Origin: Rotaria sordida
Taxonomy: Eukaryota > Rotifera > Eurotatoria > Philodinida > Philodinidae
Assembly (NCBI GenBank): GCA_905250125.1
Contig: CAJNOL010000020.1
Span: forward strand, 248,001-312,000
Reading direction: 5' to 3'
Length of the DNA stretch: 64,000 nucleotides
Part shown: positions 11,441 through 24,400 of the stretch, piece after piece
Layout of the letters: every line of letters starts with the position of its first letter
How positions within the stretch are numbered: the stretch's first letter is position 1
Made by a program: the position numbers and the translations under genes
The notes under the pieces: model-generated
The model's database searches: none
Told to the model about the DNA's origin: nothing
Seen by the model: only the letters and a program-made list of their open reading frames with translations

Positions 11441-14400
11441 TTAATATGTTCTTGGATCAATTCCAACTTGTAATGGTGAAAGTGATCGTGCACGATGACC
11501 GCCTTGTGTTCGTCGAGATATCGGACTTGGACTACGATGACGTCCATGTGCTGAATGAGTATTTTGATGACGAGGATGATGATGATGATGATATTGATAA
11601 GGGGATTGATGTTGTTGAGTAATATTTGTTGATTTTGTTGTTGAAGTAGGTACTTGAACAAAAGGAATTGCCATTGTTGGTTGAACAGTAGTAAGAAGAC
11701 GTTCTAATCGAGCTGTTATTTCATAATCTGGTACAGCTAATGTTTTAGCATCTAAGCCAAGCATACGAGCTATTAAAGCACGGAAATCAAGTAACTAAAA
11801 AATAAAAAATAAAAATTTTGTAATAATGATAAAAAAAGAGAGTCGGTTTTATTTGTTAATTTCTTACACGTTGTTCTCGTTCAGTAACTTGTTCAAGTGA
11901 ACCTTTTAAAAATCTTAATTCATTTGATAAAGCTCGTACAGTATTATCAGATGAAAGTAAATTTTGATTAGCATCATCATCAACAGCATGTATTCTATCT
12001 TGTAATGTTGAAATTTTAACAGCTTGTCTATCACGTGTATTTTCTAATTTATTAATATCTTCTAAAAGACGACGAATTTCTTTTTCTCGTTCTGCTAATC
12101 GACCCTAAAAACAAAAAAATATTTAAAAGTTAATAAATTTTTATTAAGAAAAAAAAGTACTTTAAGTGTATGAACATCTGTTATTTGTGCTTTTAATTGT
12201 GTATTTTCATTTTTTAAATCATTAACTTGTTGAGTTAAAGTTTCAACTTTAGTTTTCATTTTTCTTGATAATATAACATGATCATCAATTTCACGTTCTA
12301 AATCTGTTTTAACTAGACGTCCTTCTTCTAAACTAATTACTTTTTTTCTTAATAAATCTAAATGTAAATCTTTATTTTCAATTTGTTCTTTTAATTGTTT
12401 TATTTTTCTTTGTAAACTATAATTTGAACTTTTTTGATCAATAATAGAATCATTTTCTAATTTCATTAATTGTTCTGCACGTGTTAATATAATATCAGGA
12501 TTTAATTCATAACCAAATTCATTTGATACATTTTCAATTTTCATTATTGATGCAAGACGTTCAAGAAAATAAAGAAATTTAGCTTTATCTTGTTTAAGAT
12601 TTTCTCGATAAACTTCTGTTGTTGTATAATTATTATCAAGTGTTTTGACTTTTTGTTCTAATTCTAATATATGGGATTCAGTATGACGTCGTTTTTTATC
12701 TTCCTCTTTATTTAAATCAATTTGTTCTTGTACTTGTTTTGATAATTGTTCTTTTTGATTTTGTAAATTTGTTATAATCTTATTAAAAGAAAACAAACAA
12801 ACAAACAAACAAAAGTAATGATATATTTAATTTGAAATAAAATAAAAACTTACAATGCCTCGATCTTTACTTGATTGCATTAATAAACGAATTTTTTCTT
12901 TAATTTCATCTTCTTTTGGTTCAACTTTAACATAACCATCAGATAATAATTGACTAACTTGTTGTTTAAATGCATCAAAACATGATTTTGAATAAAGTGC
13001 ATCATTTTCTAATTGTTTTAAATGTAATTCATTTGATGAAAATCTAGTTTCACGTTGATCTAATTCACCACGTGCATTTTGCCAAGCTTTTTGAACAGAA
13101 TCTAAACGTGATTTAACTGTTTCAAGTTCTTTTCTTATTGTTTCTTTATCATTAAGTGCAACATCACGTTCAGCTTTAATTGAATCAGTTTGGAAACGAT
13201 GATTAACATTAAATTGTTCAAATGAATGTAATTGATTTGACATTTGTTGAAGTGTTGAACGATTTGCTTGAGATTCATTTTCTAATGTTCGATTTATTTC
13301 TTCGATTTTAATCAGTTTACCTTTTAACAATGTATTTTCAGCATTAATATCAGCAACCTTGATAATAAAAAAAAAACGATTAATTATAAAAATAATACAC
13401 GAAGGTCAAATCATACAGAAATCAGAAATGTAAAATCAAGTGGAATTCTTAATCTTTGTAACTGCTTTAGTGACATTTTGTCATTATAGTTCGAGCTATC
13501 ATCATTATAGAATACTTCAAATTCTATTTCAATTGATGTTGAACTATCTATTTCTAGACTGTCGAGAATATATTAATAAGAAATAAGACAAGAATATTTT
13601 TTTGCAGAAAATGACTTTGAAAAAGTTTTAAAACTTTAGTATCTACTTTTTTTTCCACTAATATTTGAGATGATTAAAATTTCAAAAAAAAAAAAGAATT
13701 TAAAAAGTTCAACAAAATAGTCAAGACTCAATGAAAATAATTTATTTTGTAAGACTATACAATGCAAAATTTGTTCTGATAATCTTAAGTTATATAAAAA
13801 GACTAGAAGTTAAAGAGACTAATCCATTTTACATGTTGTATAGCTTTGTTAAGGTCAACAATAAAACTTGACCTTGTAAAAAAAATATTGACTCATCAAA
13901 TAAACTTCTCCTTTTTTTTTTCAAGCTTTATTCGTACAAAGATTTTTCTATGACATTTGTGTCTCATATTTTCAAACAGCAGAACAAAATATTAAGCAAA
14001 TAAAATCATTCTTACTCTAGTCATAACTTTATCAAATGCAACTGTAGTTGGTTGTCCATAATCTGTTCCAAGTGTAACACTTAATTGTGAAAATAATTCT
14101 TGTAATTTTTTATTTAAAGTATCTGTTTTTCTTTCACTTGTTTCACGTTCTTCCATATGTGTTCTAAAATAAAAATAGAAGAAAAAAATTAACAAAAATA
14201 AATATTTTCTTATTTACCTTATACGTGATTGTAATTCAAGTAGTTGATCTTGTTTTTCTTTAAGATCTTTTTGTAATGATGATATTGTTAATGATGATTT
14301 ATTAGTAACAGAATCATATGAAGTTATATTTGATTCAAGTTCACGTAAACGTATACGTAATTGATTATTAGCATGAATAACTAAATCATGTTCTTTTTTT

Positions 14401-15092
14401 AATGATTCAATTTCATGTTTTAATTCATTTATACGTTCATCTTTAGCAGATGATTTTATTGTTGTTTCACGTAACTAAAATTTTTGTAAATAAAATAAAT
14501 AGAGAAAATATACAGAAAAAAAAATCAATTACATCTTGAGCTAATCCTTCGACTTTTATTCGACATTGATCAAGTTCACGTCGAGCTGCTTCAAGTGATG
14601 TTCGATCTTGACCAATTAATGATTCATATCTATCTTTTTCGAAATGAACATGTCTAGTTGGATCTCTTTTAAGAATAAAAAAAAAAAGAACATTTTAGTT
14701 AAATAAAACTTCGTTTTTTTTTTGAATAATTACTTCATGGATGTTAATTCTTGAATAAGTCCATCTTTTTTTTCTAAATCTTTTTTCAATAAACGAATTT
14801 GATCTTGTAACTAAATATATTAATTCAATAAGATTTATTTTATCATTAAAGATTTATTTACATCTGCTAAAGCTTTTTTTGATTCATAATTATCTGTAGA
14901 AGCGGTTCCGTATCCAAGGTGATGATAACTTGTAGTTGCAGTTGTATATGGTAACTGACTTGATATTCCATACGATCCCCGAAAAGTATTATGTGGAGAT
15001 GGTTGAGTAAGTGTAGCATTTGAATGTGCATCGATTATAGTTCGTGCTGAACCAAGAAGTTCACGTTCTAGCATGTAACTTGATGATGTCAT
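11441..15092 (-). CDS. CCDC170: CCDC170-like coiled-coil protein, nine exons
   Basis: Exons 15092-14862, 14810-14734, 14665-14533, 14474-14218, 14163-14016, 13357-12854, 12778-12161, 12104-11868 and 11794-11441 join in phase to 852 aa. The N-terminus is Ser/Thr/Tyr-rich and disordered; the rest is almost continuous coiled coil. The assignment rests on stretches that I recall as typical of CCDC170: FLYFLERLASIMKIENVSNE followed by ILTRAEQLMKLE and LQRKIKQLKEQIENKDLHLD, and near the end ARMLGLDAKTLAVPDYEI followed by ARLERLL. In vertebrates CCDC170 is a microtubule/Golgi-associated and ciliary axonemal protein. The C-terminus is basic with a His run and RS/SP motifs (RHRSPSPISRR). It lies head-to-head with TM9SF3. 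The 658 bp intron after exon 5 is unusually long for this gene. Confidence 0.75.
13411..13572 (-). other. orphan open frame inside the long CCDC170-like intron
   Basis: A 53-codon open frame with coding-like, acidic composition (SSTSIEIEFEVFYNDDSSNY, then MSLKQLQRLRIPLDF) sits between exons 5 and 6 of the CCDC170-like gene. An acceptor-like cgacag stands at 13564-13559, but entering there in phase 0, as the flanking exons require, gives an early stop. It is therefore not a simple cassette exon. It may be a gene fragment or chance. Confidence 0.2.
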
Positions 15093-16024
15093 GTTTTAAA
15101 ATTTATTTCGAACAAATGTGTCAAACTAATAAGGCTGCTTGTAGTATACAAAAAACATAATGCCATTATCTTAATTCATTAACTAAGTACAGACCTCTTT
15201 TTAAATTTATTTCATATAATATTTATTAAAATAAGTTTAAGTATTTTCTGAAATTTAAATGTTTATTTATAATAATCAATAGAAAATTTTAAAATAAGAA
15301 ATATTTTAATAAAATGCATAAATGTGTTATAGAAAATAATGAACCAATAAGAACAAGAAAACACTTAGTAATATCATCATAAGTCTATTATTAATTGCTG
15401 TCGTTGTCACTTTTTTTTTCTTTTTTATTATGAAAATAATTTTTTTTATTAATTTCCAATATTTATAAATCTATTGGTTAGAGCTGGTAGAATTGAAATA
15501 GCAATTCACATATCTATTGTCCTTGCCTTGATGTAGCAGCAATCATGCATTACTCTTATTTTTTACCTTTCCTTTCATTTTACGTGTACACTTAGTTTAC
15601 TTATAACAAATATGGTAGAAGGATATGTCTTCTTTTAAAACACAACAATGGTTTAGGATAGTGTTATCTAATGTACCCATAATACTAATCAATATGTAAG
15701 AAATATGAAAAAATGTTTATGTAGATATATTACGAGTAATTATTTATTTTAGTTGATGGAAAAAAACATCTTATATTTTTTAATAATATGCATAAAATAT
15801 TAATGTATATATGAGAGATCATTATTAATCACCGTTATATAAATTAAATTCATTTTAAAATACTATTTTATTTTTTTTTGTGTAATATGACATTCTAACT
15901 AAATAGATAAATAATTGAATATATATGCATTTTGTTTTTTTTTTTCTATATTGTAGATGAAGCCAAGTAACTAATCAAGTTTATCTTCATTGTTCTAGTT
16001 GAAATAAAAATTGAAATTTGAATA
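15093..16024. promoter_or_regulatory. shared upstream region of the CCDC170-like gene and TM9SF3
   Basis: The two genes diverge with 932 bp between their start codons. A pyrimidine tract followed by tag at 15946-15956, about 70 bp before the TM9SF3 ATG, could be a 5'UTR splice acceptor. No coding frame or clear core promoter motif was seen. Confidence 0.3.
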
Positions 16025-19000
16025 ATGAATATTTGTCGATCTTCTTATTTATATCTTTGTATTTTAATCACATTAAATTTTATTCATTGTGATGAACATG
16101 ATCATAGAGTATGAATAAAAATTTTTTGAAAAAAAAAAAAAATCTTTTATAAATAATTTTTTTATTTAGTATGAAGATGGTAGTGAAGTTGTCTTATGGA
16201 TGAATACAGTTGGTCCATATCATAATCGACAAGAAACATATAATTATTTTTCATTACCATTTTGTCGTGGAAAAAAAAAAGAAATTTCACATTATCATGA
16301 AACTTTAGGCGAAAATATTTTAGGTGTTGAATTAGAAATTAGTGGAATTGAAATTAATTTTCGAAGTAAGAAAAAGAAAATAAAACTTATTCAAACTTCT
16401 TATTTATTTAAAATAAAAAACAAAACAAAAAAATCTCTTTAGTCGATAAACCCAAAACAGATTTTTGTGAAATAACTCTAACACCAGAATTTTATGATAC
16501 ATTTACATATGCAATTAAAAATCATTATTGGTATCAAATGTTTATTGATGATTTACCAATATGGGGTTAGTTTATATATTATTTATTTATTTTTTTTTAT
16601 ATATTATAGTTTTATAATCATAGGTATTGTTGGTGAAATGGATGAAGCAGGAAAATCTGCATATATATGGACACATAAAAAATTTGAAATTGGATATAAT
16701 GTAGATAGAATAATTGATGTTAATTTAACATCAGAAGCTAAAGTACGTTTACAACCAAATATACAATTACAATTTTCATATGAAGTTACATGGAAACCAA
16801 CAAATATTCCATTTTCAAAACGATTTGATAAATATCTTGATGCTGGTTTTTTTCAACATAAAGTAATTTAACAACAACAAAAGAAAATAAATAAATAAAT
16901 AACAAATAATTTTATTTGTTTCATTTCTTTTTTTTTTTTTGTTCTACAGATTCATTGGTTTTCAATATTTAATTCATTTATGATGGTTCTATTTCTTGTT
17001 GGTCTTGTTAGTATGATTTTATTACGTACATTAAGAAAAGATTATGCACGTTATGGAAAAGATGATGATTTAGATGATATGGTAAATTTAAAATATAGAA
17101 TATTTTAAAAGTCTCAACGAAAAAACTAAACATGAATAGCTCCTCAGAAATTCCAGGGATTTAAATATGTTGTTTTTTTACAGTTTGATCGCATATTCAT
17201 TAAAGTTTTCAGATAACATGTTTGCACTTAAAGAAGTCGGAACGAGGGTTTTCGATCAGGGAAGATTTGCATCTTCCTCAAGTGTCTGACTTTCTGCTAA
17301 TTGTTTTAAAGCTTCATGCCGATGGAGGAACTGGGTCATAACTTCTGACACTTTTTGCCGAATTTTCGGTTTCCCACTCGCAAAAAAATATTGAGAATTC
17401 TGGCTAGAAGTCAGATAGTTTTCTCCATGGTCGAATTCGAGTAAGTTAGCATTGTAAAACAATAACTAAAAATAAAATTTAAAAAAAAAACCACGCCAAC
17501 TAAACATTGCATTAGCAACACATTTCATTCTAAAAGACTGCAGTGTGATTACTGAGTCGCCATGGCTAAATAGCTACGCAGTTTGACACGTATACACAAG
17601 GTACTGTATTCAAACCTTGATACAATCAACCATGAAACGACTCCGAATAAATCACTAACAGTTGTTTGTTTCAGATTACTCGTCCGATATCATGCTGACT
17701 ACTTTGTGATATGCACTTGCTCTGGTAGTTAGTAAGTGTGTATGGAGAGCGCAAGAATTCTGTGTCGGGTCAATCTTCTATTCAGAGCTAAAGCTAGTTA
17801 TAAGTTATGTATCGTTAAGCAGCACTCTATACCGTAAGGTAGCCAAAAGGCAGAAATATTCTTCCTTCTAATTATTGAACAAGTAACGACGCTTGTAAAA
17901 ACGAGCCTGAATCAAGTTAACTCTTATTTGTAGAACTGTTGAATAAATTGTATTTGAATAAGAGATGTTCCATCATAATCCGTTATGTTTTTGTTTGTAG
18001 TAATTAGCAAACGTGTACAATAGACCGGATATTTGATTCTGACTCATGTTTACAAGTATCCTTAACTTATTCTTCAGTAATTAATCTACGATCTTCCAGA
18101 TTGACATCGAATTTTCGATAATATCTATTTCACAAAATCATTGAAATGTAATTCAGTTGACGTGTTTTTGTCAAATTCGACTTGCAGTTTTTGTTTTACA
18201 ACGTTAGCTGATTTAAATTTGACTATCAATTAAACTATTTTATTTCTGACTTCTGTAAACTCAGACATTTCATCTAAAAACTTTAATAAAATATGTGATC
18301 AAACTGTATAAAAAATAAGAAAAGAAAAGATATTTAAATCCTTTGAATTGCTGAAAAACTATTTATGTTTTATTTTTTTGTTCGAAATTTTGAAACATTC
18401 TGTAAAATAAAACTAAATGAATTTATATTGATTTAATATGTGTTTATTTTTTCATTTTAGGAAAGAGATTTAGGTGATGAATATGGTTGGAAACAAGTTC
18501 ATGGTGATGTTTTTCGTCCACCAGCTCATCCTCTTTTATTTGCTTCGTTAATTGGTTCTGGTTATCAAATAGCAACAGTCTCAATGCTTTGTATTTTAAT
18601 AACAATTGTATTCGATCTTTATACTGAGTAAATTTAAATAAAATATATTCTTAATTTAAAAAACAACAACAACAAATATTTATTTATTTGTTTATAGACG
18701 TGGATTACTTTTCAGCACAGCTATATTTCTTTATGCAGCAACAGCTGTTGTGAATGGTTATGCAGGTGGAAGTTTATATGCACGAATGAAAGGTCAATTA
18801 TGGATAAAACAATTATTAGTTGGTGCATTTATTGTTCCAGCTATTATATGTGGTGTAGCATTTCTTGTTAATTTTATTTCGATTTATTATGGTTCATCAC
18901 GCTCAATACCATTTACTGTTATGGTTTGTTTTAAATTTAAAATTTTTTTGCAATTAATATATACATATATATATATATGTATGATTTTTATTTAGTTAAG

Positions 19001-20958
19001 TGTAACAGCAATTTGTTTATTTATTATTTTACCATTAACAGCGATTGGTACTGTATTAGGAAGAAATATTAGTGGAGTACCAAATGATCCATGTCGAACA
19101 AATGCTGTACCACGACCAATACCAGAAAAGAAATGGTTTTATAAGAAATTTTTTTTTTCATGTTAATTATGTTGACTTTTATTAGGTTTATGGAGCCAAA
19201 TGTGATTATATTGGCAAGTGGAATATTACCATTTGGATCGATATTTATTGAAATGTAAATCAGTTATTTTATTTGTTTTTTACAAAGATTTTTTTATATG
19301 ATAAATTTTCTTTATTTTAAGGTATTTTATTTTTACATCATTTTGGGCTTATAAAGTAAAAATTTAATTGTAATAACATTTATAAAATTTAAATAATTGA
19401 TTTATTTAGATTTATTATGTTTATGGATTTATGTTACTTGTCTTTTTAATACTTGCTGTTGTTACTGTATGTGTAACTATTGTCGCTACTTATTTTATGC
19501 TCAATGCAGAAGATTATCGATGGTAAAGTTTGACATTTTTTTTAAGCAAATCTTATAGATGAATATGAATAGTCTAAATAAGAATGATTATCATATAGAG
19601 AAAAGTTATTTTAGATAAAATTGAAAATTCTATAGTTTAAGGGTATGTCAAAGTTATTCTCTAGAAGTTCCATGTGTCACAAGCATATTAACTTTATAAG
19701 CCTGTCTGGTAATAAAAGACTTGTAAAGTCAATATGCTGATGACACATGGAAATTCTAGATGATAGCTTTGATATGCCCTGGAAGCACATAGATCATGAA
19801 TATTCAATAAAAACAAAAATTTATTCATTAATCACAACTTCATTTATCATGTTGACATTGGCTGTCTAGGAAAAATTATTCTACAATGAAGAAAAATCGT
19901 TGTAATTACTTCTATGCATAACATAAAAAAGCTTTTCATATAATTCTGTACCATGAATGATTTTAATTAATATCTGCTATTATATTCCTTTTCTTTTTGC
20001 GTTTGAGTATGTCTACTATGTTTGTGGAAAGATCTAATTGATTATTTTCGGAAAGGTGAAATTCGTGACATAGTTTTTATTCAAAAACAGTAAAGAAAAA
20101 TTAGGTTTTAGTCTCTATGAGACTAAAAAAGAACATATAAAGATTTATACTCATGATCGACTAGTGGAGAGTTATAATCATTTTACATAGAGTAAAGAAT
20201 TTTCGAAAAATATAATATAGAGATTTTTCACTATCTAACGATTATGAAATCTATTTATAATTAAAATTTCAAATGAAAAATCTTTATTTTCAGTTTTCGA
20301 AAAATGTTTTATTCTCAATAAAATGACCATAACTCTCCACTAGTAGGTTACATATGTACGAGTTCTTATATATTTTTCTTAGTCTCACAGGAACCTACTA
20401 GTAACCATAATATGAAGTCGGAAGACGTCTGATGGTGGAATATGTTTCCTCATTCGATGTACCGATGGAAATCTATTGCAGAGATGGAACACGCCTGAGT
20501 CTGCCAGACCGCACTGAACTGACTGGTAACTGGTACCAGTTCTATCTCTGATCTATTGTGAATACAATGAAATTTTAATAATATTTTATTAAATCTATTT
20601 GTATTTGTCGAAATAAAATGAAATTTTTATTGTTTGTACCAAAATATGTATTGATATGCCATTTTTAGGCAATGGACTAGCTTTTTGTCTGGTGCATCAT
20701 CAGCATTTTATGTTTATTTATATGCTATTTATTATTTCTTCTTTAAAACAAAGTAAATTAATTCATTATACAAAAATAAAAAGAAATGATTACATTTTTT
20801 TTAATTTTCAATTTAGAATGTATGGAATGTTTCAAACGGTATTTTATTTTGGTTATATGGCTGTATTTTGTCTTGGCCTTGGAATAATGTGTGGTACATT
20901 TGGTTATATCGGAACTCAAGCATTTGTTCGAAAAATTTACTCAATTAAAATAGACTAA
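16025..20958 (+). CDS. TM9SF3: transmembrane 9 superfamily member 3 (nonaspanin)
   Basis: Thirteen exons (16025-16108, 16170-16365, 16443-16565, 16624-16862, 16950-17081, 18461-18627, 18698-18923, 18996-19135, 19186-19254, 19322-19355, 19410-19522, 20669-20752, 20817-20958) join in phase to 582 aa, against about 589 for the human protein. The order is: signal peptide (about 1-22), lumenal domain with near-identical family blocks ([38 protein letters not shown]), then nine membrane segments with the conserved [29 protein letters not shown] and [10 protein letters not shown] motifs. The C-terminus KIYSIKID keeps the K-x-D COPI-binding type ending. The family acts in Golgi/endosomal trafficking. 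It is complete with no missing block. Introns 5 (1.38 kb) and 11 (1.15 kb) are swollen by inserts; the latter holds two palindromic elements. Confidence 0.95.
17082..18460. other. long TM9SF3 intron 5 with unidentified inserted sequence
   Basis: The intron is about 20 times the usual length here and less A/T-rich in the middle. A minus-strand frame at 17462-17256 (68 codons, with [20 protein letters not shown]) looks coding-like but matches nothing I know. No terminal repeats were paired. A decayed mobile element is inferred. Confidence 0.3.
19640..19780. mobile_element. 141 bp hairpin MITE in TM9SF3 intron 11
   Basis: Two arms of about 60 bases form an imperfect inverted repeat. The left arm begins agggtatgtcaaagttattc at 19640; the right arm ends gatagctttgatatgccct at 19780. 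The arms share the inner blocks tctaga, ccatgtgtca and catatt in inverted order. The loop is about 20 bases. Nothing is encoded. It has the form of a solo terminal-repeat MITE, though a structured RNA is a formal alternative. Confidence 0.6.
20100..20402. mobile_element. fold-back MITE, copy 1, in TM9SF3 intron 11
   Basis: Arms of about 100 bases pair inversely: tgagactaaaaaagaacata at about 20117 against its counterpart ending near 20385, and ctagtggagagttataatca at about 20161 against the mirrored cataactctccactag at about 20330. The central part (tgaaatctatttataattaa then aatttcaaatgaaaaatc) closely resembles the centre of the insert in chitinase intron 3, which places both in one family. 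Confidence 0.6.
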
Positions 20959-21424
20959 AATTAAAAAAAAGGAACATTTGTATTCCAGTGATATTATTTC
21001 TCTTTTCTTTTACTTATTTGTTTGTTTGTTTTTGTTTTTTTTTTCTTCTTCAAAACAAAATCTCATATATAATTGCAAAACCGACCACATAGTGAGTGAT
21101 AGTAGATTGATGAATAAGAAAGAACGAATTAATATTTCAAGGGCAAAAATAAAGAAATGAGATTAAAACTTCTATTGTTAAAAAAAAAAAAACAAAAAGA
21201 AATTGTTTGTTGTTTCTCTTGATATTTATATTAATATTCTCTCTTTTTTTTCTTTTCATTTCTTGAATATGTTTGTTTTTGTTATTGAGAAGGATATGGA
21301 GAAAAACCTTTTTTTTCTTTTTCATTGGTTCTTTTTTCTTTTTTTTGTTCATAAAAAAACCGAAACAAACAATAATTAAACATATTTGCACAATGATATT
21401 TAATGGAACAAAATCATTTATTTA
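20959..21424. other. convergent 3' region between TM9SF3 and chitinase
   Basis: The 466 bp between the two stop codons is homopolymer-rich (T and A runs at 21028-21060 and 21180-21350). It presumably holds both 3'UTRs. Nothing else was seen. Confidence 0.4.
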
Positions 21425-24400
21425 TTATTTAAAGAAATGAAACACCGATAGAAAGAATAATAAGAAGAATTTATATTTTAAATGGTCACCGGCATGATTG
21501 ACCATACGAGAATCTGAAACCATTTTTGTTCGATGTGATGGTGCAACAACAAGAACAAAATTAGGTTTATTAGTTCGATTTAATTTTGGATATATTGAAG
21601 AATTTGATGTACGAATTGGTGTTGTTGTTGTATGAGATTGATTTGTTGTTGATATTGTCGATGTTGTTAATATTGAATCAAACATTGTTTCATGTACACG
21701 ACGAGTAAATGGAAATTCACCACGATTACAAAATAAACCTGTATAATCATCATAATCTAATGTCCATCTATCAAATATAAAAATAAACAAAACAAACTTA
21801 ATATAAAGTGTACAAAAAAAAGATGTATATATATATTCGCCTTAAACAAAGAATATGAATAGGAGAATGAAGTTATTGTTTAATCTTTTAGTCTCCTGAC
21901 ATTAATCCATTAGAGTTGATATTTAGTCAAGCGACGGAAATTGATTATGCAAGTACTGATTATTAAATTGATATGGTTAAATTTAGGCGAAGTCATTTCA
22001 CTGTAGAGATGTAGCATGAACTATAAATGAACTATTCGTCTTGGATGATATAAAAATTGTTAATTTGATTCTTTTTTACGGTTGTTCGTAGATATATTAT
22101 TATTTTATCTGTACAAAAGCTCGAAATTTACTGATCATAAATTATATTACGAAAGTGAGTTACTTCAGGAAGAGTACATATGGTTAGACACTTGCAAAAG
22201 TGGCCATGTTCGAATTGAAATCAGACCTTTCATTTCCAAGATCGTATTGAAATCGTGAGTCTTCATTATACTTTTCTGATATGGAATCATTGGTTCTGAT
22301 TTCGATTCGAAACTACCCATCGCTATTGTTAAGATCTTGCGTAGAGAGAAGGTTATAACAGAAACTGCAGGTTTCTATCTTTTATCAATAAGAGGTTCGT
22401 TAAAAACGGTTGTAGAATCATTTTTGACTAGTTGTTCGATCGAATAAAGTTTTTTGCATGAAGATCGTGCTATTTACGAGCTTATATCGAAAATAAAAAA
22501 ATTTTTTTTTAACAATAACTAGATTTCATATGACTCACTACGAATGGATCAAAAATGACCCAACAAAAAGTATAGGATTAATGAATACAAATAAAATGAT
22601 AGATTTATATCGTCTTGATGATGAGACTGATTCTATCCTGACTGTGATCAAATTAAACAACTTTCGTAGTATGTATCTATTTAATAAATCATTCTGCAAA
22701 ATTACAATTAACATTTTCTCCATAAGATTATTTCAAGAGAAAATGAATTAAATTGATTGAAGATTATAGAATAATACTTACAGCATCGCTCCACCAAGTC
22801 CCATTGTTTTGCTCCAAATAACCTACAATAAATATTCATTAATAACATGCCTGAAATCTTCAATTTAAAAATAAATTCTTATTCAATATATTTCAATAAT
22901 AAAACCTCAAAAATAAATTTTGATGAAAATATTATTTTTAAATAGAAAAAAAATCTATAATAAATCTCAAAGTTTTGATCATTCTTATTTATTTTCATAG
23001 ATACAGAAGATCAATCTCAATTATTAATTTTAATAAATGTTATATTTTTCTTTACTTTAAGTGTTGCACTTCTAAGCGAATCATATCCAACCCATTGACC
23101 CGTATCTGAATAAGCAAATTGTGATTGAGATCCTTCATCCCATTCAGTTGTCCAATTATGTGCGCGTAACTTTTGGCAAATCTATAAATATTCTTTTATA
23201 ATTCTATATTTTCGGAAATAGAATTTTTTTTTTACTTCAAAATACGCTAAAATACCCTCTTCTTTTGTATATGGACCAGCTAAAGATAAATTTAAAATTA
23301 TTTTTATTGTTAAATAAAAATTTCAATTGAAAAACATATATACGTTCTCCTCCACCGTCAACAATCGATGCACCAATTGAAGTATTTTGAGTACTAGCTA
23401 AAGTAAATGACCGTCCATATAAAGCTAAACCTAAATTAATTTTTGATGCTGCACATCCCTGATTTATCCAATAATAAATCGATGAATTCTAAACAATCAA
23501 TTCAATAAATTCATGATTTTCTTTTTCTTTTGAAAAATTAAAATTATCTTCTTACAGTATTTTTCCACTCTTCATGATTTTCTACTTCTGTATGACTTCT
23601 ATACAACGGACTATTAATACCTGTTACAGAATCCCATTTTCCTAAAATAAATCAATAAAAAATAGTCGTTAGTGCAATTCCGGCGGAATTAAAATGTAAA
23701 ACACGATGCAATTACTCTTGCTAATTACAGGATGATTGTTTTATTCAATCTATTTTGAGACAGATTTTCTTCACCATCCGCTCCAGAAATGTGCTAAGGA
23801 AGTAGGTCAAATGTTAGAACGTGACGTCATTGATTATGATCTTTAATTGCCTGTCACGATCTGTGAAGGCGAGAGGGTTCAAATTTTTATCCCTCTACTT
23901 TAACATTCCTTTTAGATCGTGTTTCACAAAATAGAAATCTAAAACTACTAATTTAAGAAACTTACCATGATAATCATATGTCATAACACTAACATAATCT
24001 AATGAACTAAATAAGAAAATAAAAATAAAAAAACAGAATTGAAAACAACAAACGAATTCTAAAAGATAAAAATTTTACTTGCAAAATTCTTCAATAATAT
24101 AACCTTGTTCAATTTTTTTAGGATCAGCAGCTACAGCTGCTGTTAATAATAATCTATTTGTTTTATTTATTCTAATTGCGTCATCTTCAAATGTTTGTCG
24201 TAATTCATGAATAAGTATATTAAATTTTATTTTACTATCAGCTGATGCACCACGATCACGTGAACCGGGAAATTCCCAATCCTAAAAAAACAAAAATACA
24301 TTTCTATTTATTAAATTAAATAAGAAAGACAAAAAAAGCAATCTTACAAGATCTAATCCATCAAATTGCCATTCTTGAAGAAAAGCAATTGTTTGATTAA

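Noticed and set aside
22530..22751. 73-codon frame in chitinase intron 11
   Set aside because: An overlapping minus-strand frame of similar length exists; no homology and no phase-compatible splice sites with the host.
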